Shown: one piece after another, positions 15,793-24,001 of the stretch
How the letters are laid out: every line of letters starts with the position of its first letter
Position numbering within the stretch: the first letter of the stretch is position 1
Assembly: GCF_020711195.1 (NCBI RefSeq)
Contig: NZ_JAJFAT010000015.1
Coordinates: forward strand, 1 to 54,472
Reading direction: 5' to 3'
DNA from: Halanaerobium polyolivorans
GTDB lineage: Bacteria; Bacillota; Halanaerobiia; Halanaerobiales; Halanaerobiaceae
Length of the DNA: 54,472 nucleotides
Notes under the pieces: generated by a model
Databases searched by the model: none
What the model saw: only the letters and a program-made list of their open reading frames with translations
What the model was told of the DNA's origin: nothing
Made by a program: the position numbers and the translations under genes

Positions 15793-17607
15793 ATGGATAT
15801 TAAAGCTCAGATTGCTAAAAGTATTAAAGATAATAATCCTGTTATTGGTGTTGCCGTAGGTAGTGGATTGTCTGCTAAACAGGTAGCTGAAGGTGGAGCA
15901 GATTTCATACTTGCTCTTAGTGCCGGCAAATTTAGAAATGCAGGTGTTTCATCTATGGGATGTATGCTTCCCTTTGCTAACAGCAATGATATGAATTTAG
16001 AATTTGCTCAAAAAGAAATTTTACCGAGAGTGAAAAATACTCCTGTAGTTTTTGGTGCTTTTGCAGCAGATATTACCAAAGCTGATGATGTTTTACTAAC
16101 AAAAATTGAAGAAGCTGGTTTTGATGGAGTCAATAATTTCCCAACTGTTGCTTTAATTGATGGCAATTATAGAAAGGCACTTGAAGCAAATGGACTTGGT
16201 TTCCAAAGGGAAGTAGAATTTATGCGGAAAGCAGTGACAAGAGGTCTTTATACAATTGCTTTTGTGTTTAACAAGGAACAGGCAAAGGCTATGGCAGAAG
16301 CAGAAGTGGATATGGTCTGTGCTCACCTCGGCTGGACTGCAGGGGGAGAAAAAGGAATTAAAAATAGAGAAGACATTTCAGAAAATATTAAATTAGTTAA
16401 AGAAATTTTCTCTACTGTAGAAAAAATAAATCCCGATATACTGCATATGATTTATGGAGGAGGAGATATAAAAGATCCTCTAAAAGCTAATGAATTTTAT
16501 AAAGAGACAGATACCTTAGGCTATATTGGTGGTTCAACATTTGAGAGGATTCCAGTAGAAAGTTCTATTAAAGATACTGTCAGCAGCTTTAAGAATTTTT
16601 ACAAATTACATAAAGAAAATATAAAATTGAAAGAAGAATTAAACAAGAAAAAGAGTTTTGATAACCTTGTCGGCCACAGCTTGATAATGCAGCAGATGTA
16701 TGAATTGATAGACAAGGTTGCCAATAAGAATGTTAATGTTTTAGTTTCTGGAGAAAGTGGTACAGGAAAAGAATTAGTCACCAGGGCCATTCATTACAGC
16801 AGCCAGAGAGCAAAGAAAGCCTTTGTTAAAATAAATTGTGCAACAATACCCGAAAAACTTTTAGAAAGTGAACTTTTTGGTCATGAAAAAGGCTCATTTA
16901 CTGGAGCAGCAAAACAGAGAATAGGTAAGTTTGAGTTAGCAGATAAAGGAACCCTCTTTTTAGATGAGGTCGGAGAAATAGATATAAATCTGCAGGCTAA
17001 ACTTTTAAGAGTACTGCAGGAAAATGAATTCGAAAGGGTTGGCAGCAACAAAACAATCAAGGTAGATGTAAGAGTTATTTCAGCCACAAATAAAGATCTC
17101 CGCCAGGCAGTAGCAGAAGGGAAATTTAGAGAAGATCTATTTTACCGTTTAAATGTTGTCTCGATTAATACTCCACCACTGCGTAAACACAAAGAAGATA
17201 TCCCACTACTTGTCAACAGTTTTATTAAGCAGATAAAAGAGAAATTTGATATCAAAATATTAAAAATTGAACCAGCAGTTTTTGATGTATTAATGGAATA
17301 TGATTGGCCTGGTAATGTAAGGGAACTAAAAAACACCATAGAAAGAGCAGCAATACTCTCTGAAGATGAAATAATTAAACTAGAAAATCTACCTCAATAC
17401 TTTAAAAAGTTTACAGATCAGCATGATTATTATAATTCAGTCCAGCAAAATGAAGACTTAGCTGCTCATTTAGCAACCTTTGAAAAACAGATAATACTTA
17501 ATGCTTTAGAAGAACAGAACTGGAATCAGACTGAAACTGCAGAAAATTTAGGGATCAGCAGAAAAACTCTCTATAATAAGATAAAAAAATATGATTTAAA
17601 TAATTAA
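15793..17607 (+). CDS. Sigma-54 activator with a TIM-barrel (PEP hydrolase-like) sensor domain
   Basis: Residues 1-270 form a TIM-barrel domain of the phosphoenolpyruvate hydrolase-like/Tm-1 C-terminal family, clearly homologous to the enzyme-like protein at 19091 (shared NFPTV.LIDG and S.ER.P segments). A short coiled linker (about 271-290) leads to the AAA+ domain: Walker A GESGTGKE (320-327), sigma-54 loop GSFTGA (367-372), Walker B LFLDEVG (388-394), arginine finger region FREDLFYRL (445-453). A Fis-type HTH closes the protein (578-600). No receiver, GAF or PRD domain is present, so the barrel is the likely ligand sensor. Its probable target operon lies directly downstream behind matching enhancer palindromes. 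Confidence 0.9.
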   Translation: MDIKAQIAKSIKDNNPVIGVAVGSGLSAKQVAEGGADFILALSAGKFRNAGVSSMGCMLPFANSNDMNLEFAQKEILPRVKNTPVVFGAFAADITKADDVLLTKIEEAGFDGVNNFPTVALIDGNYRKALEANGLGFQREVEFMRKAVTRGLYTIAFVFNKEQAKAMAEAEVDMVCAHLGWTAGGEKGIKNREDISENIKLVKEIFSTVEKINPDILHMIYGGGDIKDPLKANEFYKETDTLGYIGGSTFERIPVESSIKDTVSSFKNFYKLHKENIKLKEELNKKKSFDNLVGHSLIMQQMYELIDKVANKNVNVLVSGESGTGKELVTRAIHYSSQRAKKAFVKINCATIPEKLLESELFGHEKGSFTGAAKQRIGKFELADKGTLFLDEVGEIDINLQAKLLRVLQENEFERVGSNKTIKVDVRVISATNKDLRQAVAEGKFREDLFYRLNVVSINTPPLRKHKEDIPLLVNSFIKQIKEKFDIKILKIEPAVFDVLMEYDWPGNVRELKNTIERAAILSEDEIIKLENLPQYFKKFTDQHDYYNSVQQNEDLAAHLATFEKQIILNALEEQNWNQTETAENLGISRKTLYNKIKKYDLNN

Positions 17608-17614
17608 ACAATTA

Positions 17615-17684
17615 TGGGTAATCTATTACACAAAGGCTTGTTTTGAAGCATTTAAGAACTGCTATTTGGGTAATATTTTACTCA
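17615..17684. promoter_or_regulatory. Paired enhancer (UAS) palindromes for the sigma-54 activator
   Basis: Two similar 18-bp imperfect palindromes, TGGGTAATCTATTACACA (17615-17632) and TGGGTAATATTTTACTCA (17667-17684), lie 52 bp apart, which is five helical turns. They sit about 105-175 bp upstream of a -24/-12 promoter and directly after the activator gene. This is the arrangement of enhancer sites for Fis-type HTH activators. Confidence 0.7.
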
Positions 17685-17770
17685 TTTTTAATTTTAAATA
17701 AAAAAAGTTTTGTTTGAAAAGGCTTAATAGCATTAAAATTATCAAAAAATAAACAATATTTAATATATTT

Positions 17771-17804
17771 TGGCTTTTCAGCTGCTTTGGCATAGAAAAT
17801 GCAA
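17771..17804 (+). promoter_or_regulatory. Sigma-54 (-24/-12) promoter, with a second overlapping register
   Basis: TGGCATAGAAAATGCAA (17788-17804) matches the TGGCAC-N5-TTGCA consensus with GG-N10-GC spacing. A weaker match with the same spacing, TGGCTTTTCAGCTGCTT, abuts it at 17771-17787, so two -24/-12 registers follow each other with a 17-bp period. Transcription from the better one would start near 17814. Confidence 0.75.
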
Positions 17805-17859
17805 TTATATATTAGTGAAGACAATATTTTTAATAAATAATAACTAAAGGGGTGGTTTT

Positions 17860-19074
17860 TTGTCTAAAGTAGCTGTTCTTGGAACCCTTGATACAAAAGG
17901 TGAAGAATTTCTTTATGTCAAAGAGATAATCGAAGGTGAAGGATTAGAAACGATAGTTATTGATGCTGGAGTTATGGGTGAACCTTATTTTGAAGCTGAG
18001 ATAAAAAAAGATATGGTTGCTAAAGCAGGTGGAGACTCAATAGACAATTTAATTGAAAAGTCTGATCGAGGTCATTCGATGGAAGTAATGTCTAATGGTG
18101 CAGCAAAAGTTGTAGAAGAATTATATGAAGCTGGAGAAATTGCTGGCATAATATCTTTAGGAGGTTCAGCAGGAACTACAATAGGAACTACTGCAATGAA
18201 AAAACTTCCGGTTGGTATTCCCAAGGTGATGGTTTCTACCCTTGCTTCTGGAGATACAAGACCATATGTAGGCACCAAAGATATAACAATGATGTATTCA
18301 GTTGTAGATATTCTAGGAGTTAATAGCTTATCAGCCAATATATTATCAAATGCTGCATTTGCAGTTGCTGGGATGGTTAAAGGTACAAAGCCAGAGCCTA
18401 AAGAAAAAAGACCTTTAATTGCTGCAACAATGTTTGGTGTAACAACTCCCTGTGTAGAAAAGGCCAGAAAATATTTAGAAGAAAAAGGCTACGAGGTTCT
18501 TGTCTTTCATGCAACAGGTACAGGTGGAAGGGCAATGGAAAATTTAATAGAAGAGGGTTTTATAGCTGGTGTTTTAGACCTTACCACAACAGAACTCTGT
18601 GATGAACTGGTAGGAGGAGTACTTTCTGCAGGACCTGACCGTCTAGAAGCTGCTGCAAAAAATGCTGTTCCTCAGGTAGTTTCTACTGGTGCTTTGGATA
18701 TGGTTAACTTTGGTCCTATTGATTCAGTGCCAGAAAAATTCCAGAATAGGAATCTATATAAACATAATCCAACAGTGACCCTGATGAGAACCAATCTAGA
18801 AGAAAACAAAGAATTAGCTGAGATTATGGCCAAAAAGCTCAATCAAAGTAAAGCTAAAACAGCACTTGTGCTGCCTTTAAAAGGTGTTTCAATGATCGAT
18901 GCAGAAGGACAAGCTTTTTATGGCCCAGAAGAAGATGAAGTTCTCTTCAATACTTTAAGAGAAAAAATTGAGCAAAATAAGGTTGAGTTAATCGAAAAAG
19001 ATCTGCATATAAATGACGAAGAATTTGCTTTAACTATTGCTAAAAAATTAATTGAACTGATAGAAAATAATTAA
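17860..19074 (+). CDS. Tm-1-like ATP-binding domain protein (UPF0261)
   Basis: The protein is a full-length (404 aa) member of the UPF0261/Tm-1 N-terminal family: VAVLGTLDTKGEEF at the start, the glycine-rich IISLGGSAGTTIGT segment near residues 97-110, STLASGDTRPYVG, and a second half with HATGTGGRAME. The plant homologue Tm-1 joins this domain to a TIM barrel in one protein; here the barrel is the next gene (17 bp gap), so the two probably form one complex. The bacterial substrate is not established. TTG at 17860 is the start, after AAAGGGGTGG. It is the first gene behind the sigma-54 promoter. Confidence 0.88.
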   Translation: MSKVAVLGTLDTKGEEFLYVKEIIEGEGLETIVIDAGVMGEPYFEAEIKKDMVAKAGGDSIDNLIEKSDRGHSMEVMSNGAAKVVEELYEAGEIAGIISLGGSAGTTIGTTAMKKLPVGIPKVMVSTLASGDTRPYVGTKDITMMYSVVDILGVNSLSANILSNAAFAVAGMVKGTKPEPKEKRPLIAATMFGVTTPCVEKARKYLEEKGYEVLVFHATGTGGRAMENLIEEGFIAGVLDLTTTELCDELVGGVLSAGPDRLEAAAKNAVPQVVSTGALDMVNFGPIDSVPEKFQNRNLYKHNPTVTLMRTNLEENKELAEIMAKKLNQSKAKTALVLPLKGVSMIDAEGQAFYGPEEDEVLFNTLREKIEQNKVELIEKDLHINDEEFALTIAKKLIELIENN

Positions 19075-19090
19075 AGGGGGAAGATAAAAA

Positions 19091-19921
19091 ATGGCTTTTA
19101 CTCGTCAAGAAGTTAGAGAAAAATTATTGGCTGAAGTTGAAAAAGGAAATAGTGTTGTTGGAGCAGGAGCTGGTACAGGTATTTCTGCTAAATTCGCTCA
19201 ACAGGGTGGAGTAGATTTAATCATCATCTATAATTCAGGCCGCTATAGAATGGCAGGAAGAGGATCATTAGCTGGTCTGCTTCCTTATGGAGATGCCAAC
19301 GGAATTGTTGTTGAAATGGCAGATGAAGTTTTGCCAGTAGCAAAAGAAACTCCTGTTTTAGCAGGTGTCTGTGGTACAGATCCTTTTAGATTAATGGATA
19401 AATTCCTAGCTCAGCTTAAGCAAATAGGGTTTTCTGGAGTCCAGAACTTTCCTACTGTTGGTTTAATTGATGGAGTCTTTAGACAAAATTTAGAAGAAAC
19501 AGGTATGGGCTATGATCTGGAAGTAGAAATGATTAGAAAAGCACATCAGCTAGATATGTTCACTGCTCCCTATGTTTTTAGTGAAGAAGATGCAGAAGCG
19601 ATGGCTGAAGCAGGAGCAGATGTTTTGGTTGCTCATATGGGGCTTACAACTAGTGGTAGTATTGGTGCGGAAACAGCATTAACCTTAGAAGAAAGCGCTA
19701 AAAAAGTTCAAAGAATTGCAGATGCTGGTAAAAAAGTTAATCCAGATGTGATGGTAATCTGTCATGGGGGACCAATTGCAATGCCAGAGGATGCTAAATA
19801 TGTACTTGAAAACACAGAAAATGTAATAGGTTTCTTTGGTGCTTCTAGTATAGAAAGACTACCAACTGAAAAAGCAATTAAAAAGCAGACCGAAGATTTT
19901 AAAAATATTAAAATAAAATAA
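19091..19921 (+). CDS. TIM-barrel phosphoenolpyruvate hydrolase-like protein (Tm-1 C-terminal homologue)
   Basis: This soluble 276-residue protein belongs to the PEP hydrolase-like TIM-barrel family related to phosphonopyruvate hydrolase and PEP mutase. Visible landmarks are [13 protein letters not shown], the [10 protein letters not shown] strand (about residues 119-128), [12 protein letters not shown] and the C-terminal [13 protein letters not shown] phosphate-site-like segment. The ATG at 19091 has AAAGGGGGAAG upstream. The same fold is fused to the sigma-54 activator at 15793, which probably borrowed it as a sensor of the same ligand. Exact chemistry is unknown; hydrolysis or C-C cleavage of a 2-oxo acid or acyl compound fits the family. 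Confidence 0.88.
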   Translation: MAFTRQEVREKLLAEVEKGNSVVGAGAGTGISAKFAQQGGVDLIIIYNSGRYRMAGRGSLAGLLPYGDANGIVVEMADEVLPVAKETPVLAGVCGTDPFRLMDKFLAQLKQIGFSGVQNFPTVGLIDGVFRQNLEETGMGYDLEVEMIRKAHQLDMFTAPYVFSEEDAEAMAEAGADVLVAHMGLTTSGSIGAETALTLEESAKKVQRIADAGKKVNPDVMVICHGGPIAMPEDAKYVLENTENVIGFFGASSIERLPTEKAIKKQTEDFKNIKIK

Positions 19922-19962
19922 AAATAGAAGTCAAAATTAAATATTTATGAAAATGATCTGAG

Positions 19963-19991
19963 AAGGCCTTCTTTAATTAGAAGGTCTTTTT
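19963..19991 (+). terminator. Terminator of the Tm-1-like operon
   Basis: AAGGCCTTCT (19963-19972) pairs with AGAAGGTCTT (19979-19988), with one G-U pair, followed by T residues. Confidence 0.8.
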
Positions 19992-20120
19992 AGTTGTTGT
20001 TAATTGATTTATTAATTATAATTAAAGTATAAGTTTTTTGATAATTGATATTTTCTAAGGGGGCGATTACTATTTAGATTGATCTCTGAAAAACTTAATC
20101 ATTGCAGATGAATTTAAGTG

Positions 20121-20146
20121 GTATGTTTTGTTATAACATTTTATAC
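20121..20146. promoter_or_regulatory. Enhancer-like palindrome for the LevR-type activator
   Basis: A symmetric 26-bp site has the core TGTTATAACA (20129-20138), flanked at equal distance by GTAT (20121-20124) and ATAC (20143-20146). It lies about 135 bp upstream of the -24/-12 promoter, a typical enhancer distance. Assignment to the adjacent activator is inference. Confidence 0.55.
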
Positions 20147-20270
20147 AGGCAGTAAAATTGAATAAATTGTTATCTAAATAAAAAAACAATAATTTTTTTA
20201 TTATTATGAACCTTGATATAAGAGCGATTATAGGGATTCCAGAAAATTAATCTAAAAAACTTTTTAGGTT

Positions 20271-20287
20271 TGGAACAAATATTGCAA
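20271..20287 (+). promoter_or_regulatory. Sigma-54 promoter of the PTS operon
   Basis: TGGAACAAATATTGCAA fits TGGCAC-N5-TTGCA with GG-N10-GC spacing. It is 28 bp before the ATG at 20315, so the activator appears to drive its own operon. Confidence 0.75.
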
Positions 20288-20314
20288 CTTAATATAAGCG
20301 AGGGAGGAAAAAGA

Positions 20315-23182
20315 ATGATCAATGAACTAGAAAGAATAATTAATAGCGAAAACAAAAAAAAGCCATTAACAGATAAAGAAATTGCAGAAAGAATGAATTT
20401 AAGCAGAGAAAAGATTACATTAATGAGAAAGGAAAATGGTATTCCTTCTTCAAAAGCTAGGATGAAACCTTTACTAAAAAAAGAAATTGAAAAAATATTA
20501 ACTGATAAAAAAAATATATCTAAAAGAAAACTGACTCAGATCTTGCAAGATAAAGGTTTTGCAGCTTCTAGACATATTGTTAGAAAAGAATATGATTTAA
20601 TTATTGATAGGGAAAATAAAGCTCCTGAAAACAATCAAGTTGTTAAAGAAGAAAATTGTTTTTCAAATATTATTGGAGCAGAACTCAGTTTAAAAACACA
20701 GATTCAACAAGCTAAAGCAGCAGTATTATATCCACCACATGGACTGCATACACTTATAATTGGAGAGAGTGGTGTTGGAAAAAGCTATTTGGCAGAACAA
20801 ATGTATAGATTTGCTGTGCAAGAAAACAAAATAAAAAATGATAAATTTGTTGTCTTCAATTGTGCTGACTATGCTGAAAATCCTCAATTATTGTATTCAC
20901 ACCTTTTTGGCCATAAAAAAGGTTCTTTTACAGGTGCAGAAAAAGATAAAGATGGGCTAATCAAAAGAGCAGATAATGGTATATTATTTCTTGATGAAGT
21001 CCATAGATTATCAAGTGAAGGACAAGAAATGCTTTTTAATGTGATTGATAATGGTTTTTATAGAAAGTTAGGTGAAACAGATAATAAGGAAAAAATAAAT
21101 TTAATGATTATTGCAGCAACAACAGAGGATATAAAATCTAACTTATTAGCCACATTTAGAAGAAGAATTCCTTTGATTATTGATCTTCCTCCTCTTAATA
21201 AAAGAAGCTTAGAAGAAAAACTTAAATTTATTAAACACTTCATTTCTCGAGAAAGCAGACAGATTGAGCAAAAGATTATCTTAAAATATGAAGCTGCTCG
21301 AGCACTGCTTAGTTTTGAGCCGGAAAATAATATTGGCCAATTAGAAAGCAAGATAAAAGAGATTTGTGCCCGTGCTTATTTGAATTTTATTAGTTCTAAT
21401 AGTAATGAAGTTAAAATAACTTTAGATCTATTTAATCTTAAAATTCAGCGCAGTTTTTTTGAAGGGAGTGTGAATAGAGAAGATATAAAAAAATTAATAA
21501 AAAATGATATCATTTTAAGTCCTGAACAAGAAGAAATATTAAAAATGGCTGAAAAAAATAAATACAAATTCGATAATAATATTTACAAATATCTAGAAGA
21601 AAAAAACAAAGAGCTATATTCGCTTGGATTTACCAAAGAAGAGATAAATCAAAAACTAAATGAGCTATTAGCTGAAAAAGTAAAAAATGTTTTTAGTCAA
21701 GCAGAAGAAAGCTTATTTGAAGATGGAAAATTATTAAATGAGTTAGTTGATAATAAGGTTTTAGATATGGTAAATGATGTTTTAGTAATAATTCATCGGG
21801 AACTTCCAGAATATGTTCTGAATAATAGATTGAAATATGCAATTGCTATGCATTTAGATGCAGTAATTGAAAGAATAAAGTCAGGAAAAATAATTAAACA
21901 CCCTGATTTAGAAGAAATAAAAAAATCGAATAACAAATTATATAATATTTCTAAAAAAATAATTAAATATTTAAACGAAGAATATAGGTTGCAAATTCCT
22001 AGAGATGAAGTTGGCTATATAACAATGTATTTAAATAATTTAGATATGAATCAAAGTCCTAATAGAACTTCAGCCCAACCAGCCATCATAGTTATTTCAC
22101 ATGGTGGAGTAGCTAGTGAGATGCTAAAAGTTGCCAACTGGTTAATTGGTGATTCAAAAGCAAAAGCAATAGATATGCACCTTGATCAGCCTCCAATGCA
22201 AATATTAGATGAGCTAATATATACAGCTAAAAAAATAGATCAGGGTAAAGGTATTTTACTCTTAGTGGATATGGGTTCTTTAAAAAGCTTTGGTGATGTT
22301 ATTACTGAAAGAACCGGTATCAAAACTCGAGTAATACCTAGGGTTGATACGGTTATGCTGATGGAAGCAATTCGTTGGGCAAAATTTGATAATTTAGAAT
22401 TAGATGATCTTGTCAGCAGAATATATCACTCCTCAAATAAATACTCAAGAACAAAGAGAAAAGAAGTTATTTTAATTTACTGTATTACTGGTGAAGGTGC
22501 AGCTTTAAGAGTCAAGGATTATTTGATTAATCGCATTCCCGAACTGGAAAATCAATATGAAATAATAACAACAGGTATCCATGACAAAAATATTAATCAC
22601 TATATAAATAAGCTAGAGAAAAATTATAATCTCAATGCAGTTATCGGTAATTTAAAGCCAGATAGGCAAGTAAATAATTTTTATGACTTCGAAAAAATTT
22701 ATTCTGAAGCTGGTTTTGATAGATTTATTGAAAAATTAAATTTAAAAAATAAATTAAAAAGCAAGAATAATCCTCAATTACTTTTAAATAAAAATTTAAT
22801 CTATTTAAAACCCAAAGTCAAAAATAAAGAAGAAGCATTAAAGTTTCTTAGTCAAAAACTGATCAGGGCAGGTGTTGTCAAAGAGTCTTATTATAAAGCA
22901 GTAAAAGAAAAAGAAAATTGGAGTGTTACCTATGTAGGTGATGGAATAGCTATCCCTCATGCTGATAGCAAACACGTCAACTATTCGCAATTTGCTTTAG
23001 CAATACTTGAAGAAAAAATAGAATGGTCAGGATTTAAAGTAGATGTAATTTGTATGTTTGCTTTTAAAGATTTAGAAACAGAAAATTTTAGAAAGTTCTA
23101 TAGTAAATTAAAAAAGAAGTTGTCTTTTATTAAAAAGGCTGAAGAAATTGAAGTTGTTAAGGAGGCATTGATTAATGGATAA
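20315..23182 (+). CDS. LevR-type sigma-54 activator with PRD and PTS domains
   Basis: This 955-residue regulator has an N-terminal HTH region (about 18-45), an AAA+ domain (Walker A GESGVGKS about 150-157, GSFTGA about 203-208, Walker B LFLDEV about 223-228), a PRD domain (about 470-575, histidines in IHRELPEY and AMHLD), an EIIA-Man-like domain (phosphorylatable His about 596 in ISHGG), a further PRD/EIIB-like stretch and a C-terminal fructose/mannitol-type EIIA (His about 882 in AIPHAD). PTS phosphorylation should therefore tune its activity. A TTG at 20270 is in frame, but it lies in the sigma-54 promoter; ATG at 20315 with GGGAGG is the start. It overlaps gatA by 8 bp. Confidence 0.9.
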   Translation: MINELERIINSENKKKPLTDKEIAERMNLSREKITLMRKENGIPSSKARMKPLLKKEIEKILTDKKNISKRKLTQILQDKGFAASRHIVRKEYDLIIDRENKAPENNQVVKEENCFSNIIGAELSLKTQIQQAKAAVLYPPHGLHTLIIGESGVGKSYLAEQMYRFAVQENKIKNDKFVVFNCADYAENPQLLYSHLFGHKKGSFTGAEKDKDGLIKRADNGILFLDEVHRLSSEGQEMLFNVIDNGFYRKLGETDNKEKINLMIIAATTEDIKSNLLATFRRRIPLIIDLPPLNKRSLEEKLKFIKHFISRESRQIEQKIILKYEAARALLSFEPENNIGQLESKIKEICARAYLNFISSNSNEVKITLDLFNLKIQRSFFEGSVNREDIKKLIKNDIILSPEQEEILKMAEKNKYKFDNNIYKYLEEKNKELYSLGFTKEEINQKLNELLAEKVKNVFSQAEESLFEDGKLLNELVDNKVLDMVNDVLVIIHRELPEYVLNNRLKYAIAMHLDAVIERIKSGKIIKHPDLEEIKKSNNKLYNISKKIIKYLNEEYRLQIPRDEVGYITMYLNNLDMNQSPNRTSAQPAIIVISHGGVASEMLKVANWLIGDSKAKAIDMHLDQPPMQILDELIYTAKKIDQGKGILLLVDMGSLKSFGDVITERTGIKTRVIPRVDTVMLMEAIRWAKFDNLELDDLVSRIYHSSNKYSRTKRKEVILIYCITGEGAALRVKDYLINRIPELENQYEIITTGIHDKNINHYINKLEKNYNLNAVIGNLKPDRQVNNFYDFEKIYSEAGFDRFIEKLNLKNKLKSKNNPQLLLNKNLIYLKPKVKNKEEALKFLSQKLIRAGVVKESYYKAVKEKENWSVTYVGDGIAIPHADSKHVNYSQFALAILEEKIEWSGFKVDVICMFAFKDLETENFRKFYSKLKKKLSFIKKAEEIEVVKEALING

Positions 23183-23633
23183 AATATATATTGATGATAA
23201 TTTAATTCAAATAGATTTAAAGACAAATAAAAAAGAAGAAGTTATTAAAAGTTTAGCTCAAAAAATGCTGGAAAAAAATATTGTAAAAAATAGTTATTTA
23301 GATGCAGTTTTAAAACGAGAAGAAGATTATCCAACTGCTTTAAAAACAAATAATATTAATTTTGCAATACCTCATACAGATCCTGAACATGTGAAAAAGC
23401 CTGCCCTAGCTGTAGCACTTTTAAATAATGAGGTTAATTTTACAAGCATGGAGAATTATGAAGAGGAAATTGGAGTAAAATTAGTCTTTCTAATGGCTAT
23501 AACAGAGCCTAAAAAACAGGTGAAAACTCTTAAGAAATTAATTGAACTTATGCAAAACCCAAAAATAACAAATAAAATTTTGGCTGTAAAAAGCAAAGAA
23601 CAATTAGCTGAAATTCTCCAAGAGAATTTATAA
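23175..23633 (+). CDS. gatA: PTS EIIA component, galactitol/fructose type
   Basis: This cytoplasmic phosphocarrier is a single-domain EIIA of the fructose-mannitol superfamily (152 aa). The phosphorylated histidine is H67 in FAIPHTDPEHV. It takes phosphate from HPr and passes it to the EIIB encoded next. The ATG at 23175 lies inside the end of the activator gene with AAGGAGG upstream, showing translational coupling. A second EIIA-like domain sits at the end of the activator itself, which could compete for the same phosphoryl flow. The substrate is not necessarily galactitol. Confidence 0.87.
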   Translation: MDKIYIDDNLIQIDLKTNKKEEVIKSLAQKMLEKNIVKNSYLDAVLKREEDYPTALKTNNINFAIPHTDPEHVKKPALAVALLNNEVNFTSMENYEEEIGVKLVFLMAITEPKKQVKTLKKLIELMQNPKITNKILAVKSKEQLAEILQENL

Positions 23634-23676
23634 ATTTGTTTTAATAAATTTAATTTTAAAAAATGGGGGTTAAATA

Positions 23677-23970
23677 ATGAAAAAGAAAAAAAAGATTTTA
23701 GTTGCATGTGGGTCTGGGATAGCTACTTCTACTATAATAATGGACAAATTAAAAAATGGCTTAAAAAAAAGAGGGGTGGAAATTGAATTAGAACAATGCA
23801 AAATATCTGAAGCTGAGAATTACATTGAAGATTTAAAATTAGACGCTGTTGTACTAAATGGAACGGTAAATAGTGAATATTCTGTGCCGGCATTCAGTGG
23901 GCTTAGTTTTCTTACAGGAGTAGGGGAAGACAAACTTTTAGATGAAATAGAAAAAGAAATAAAAAAATAA
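23677..23970 (+). CDS. gatB: PTS EIIB component, galactitol type
   Basis: The protein is a 97-residue EIIB of the Gat/Lac-Cel superfamily with the phosphorylated cysteine C11 in the P-loop-like VACGSGIATST. It transfers phosphate from EIIA to the sugar during uptake by EIIC. It starts with ATG at 23677 and is followed after 31 bp by gatC, preceded by AAAGGAGG. The poly-lysine N-terminus and A-rich start region are a mild oddity. Confidence 0.88.
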   Translation: MKKKKKILVACGSGIATSTIIMDKLKNGLKKRGVEIELEQCKISEAENYIEDLKLDAVVLNGTVNSEYSVPAFSGLSFLTGVGEDKLLDEIEKEIKK

Positions 23971-24001
23971 ACTTATCAAATTAAAAAAGGAGGAATAATT
24001 C

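Noticed and set aside
20270-20314. TTG at 20270 as start of the LevR-type activator
   Set aside because: This segment is the sigma-54 promoter and 5' UTR; ATG at 20315 has the ribosome binding site.
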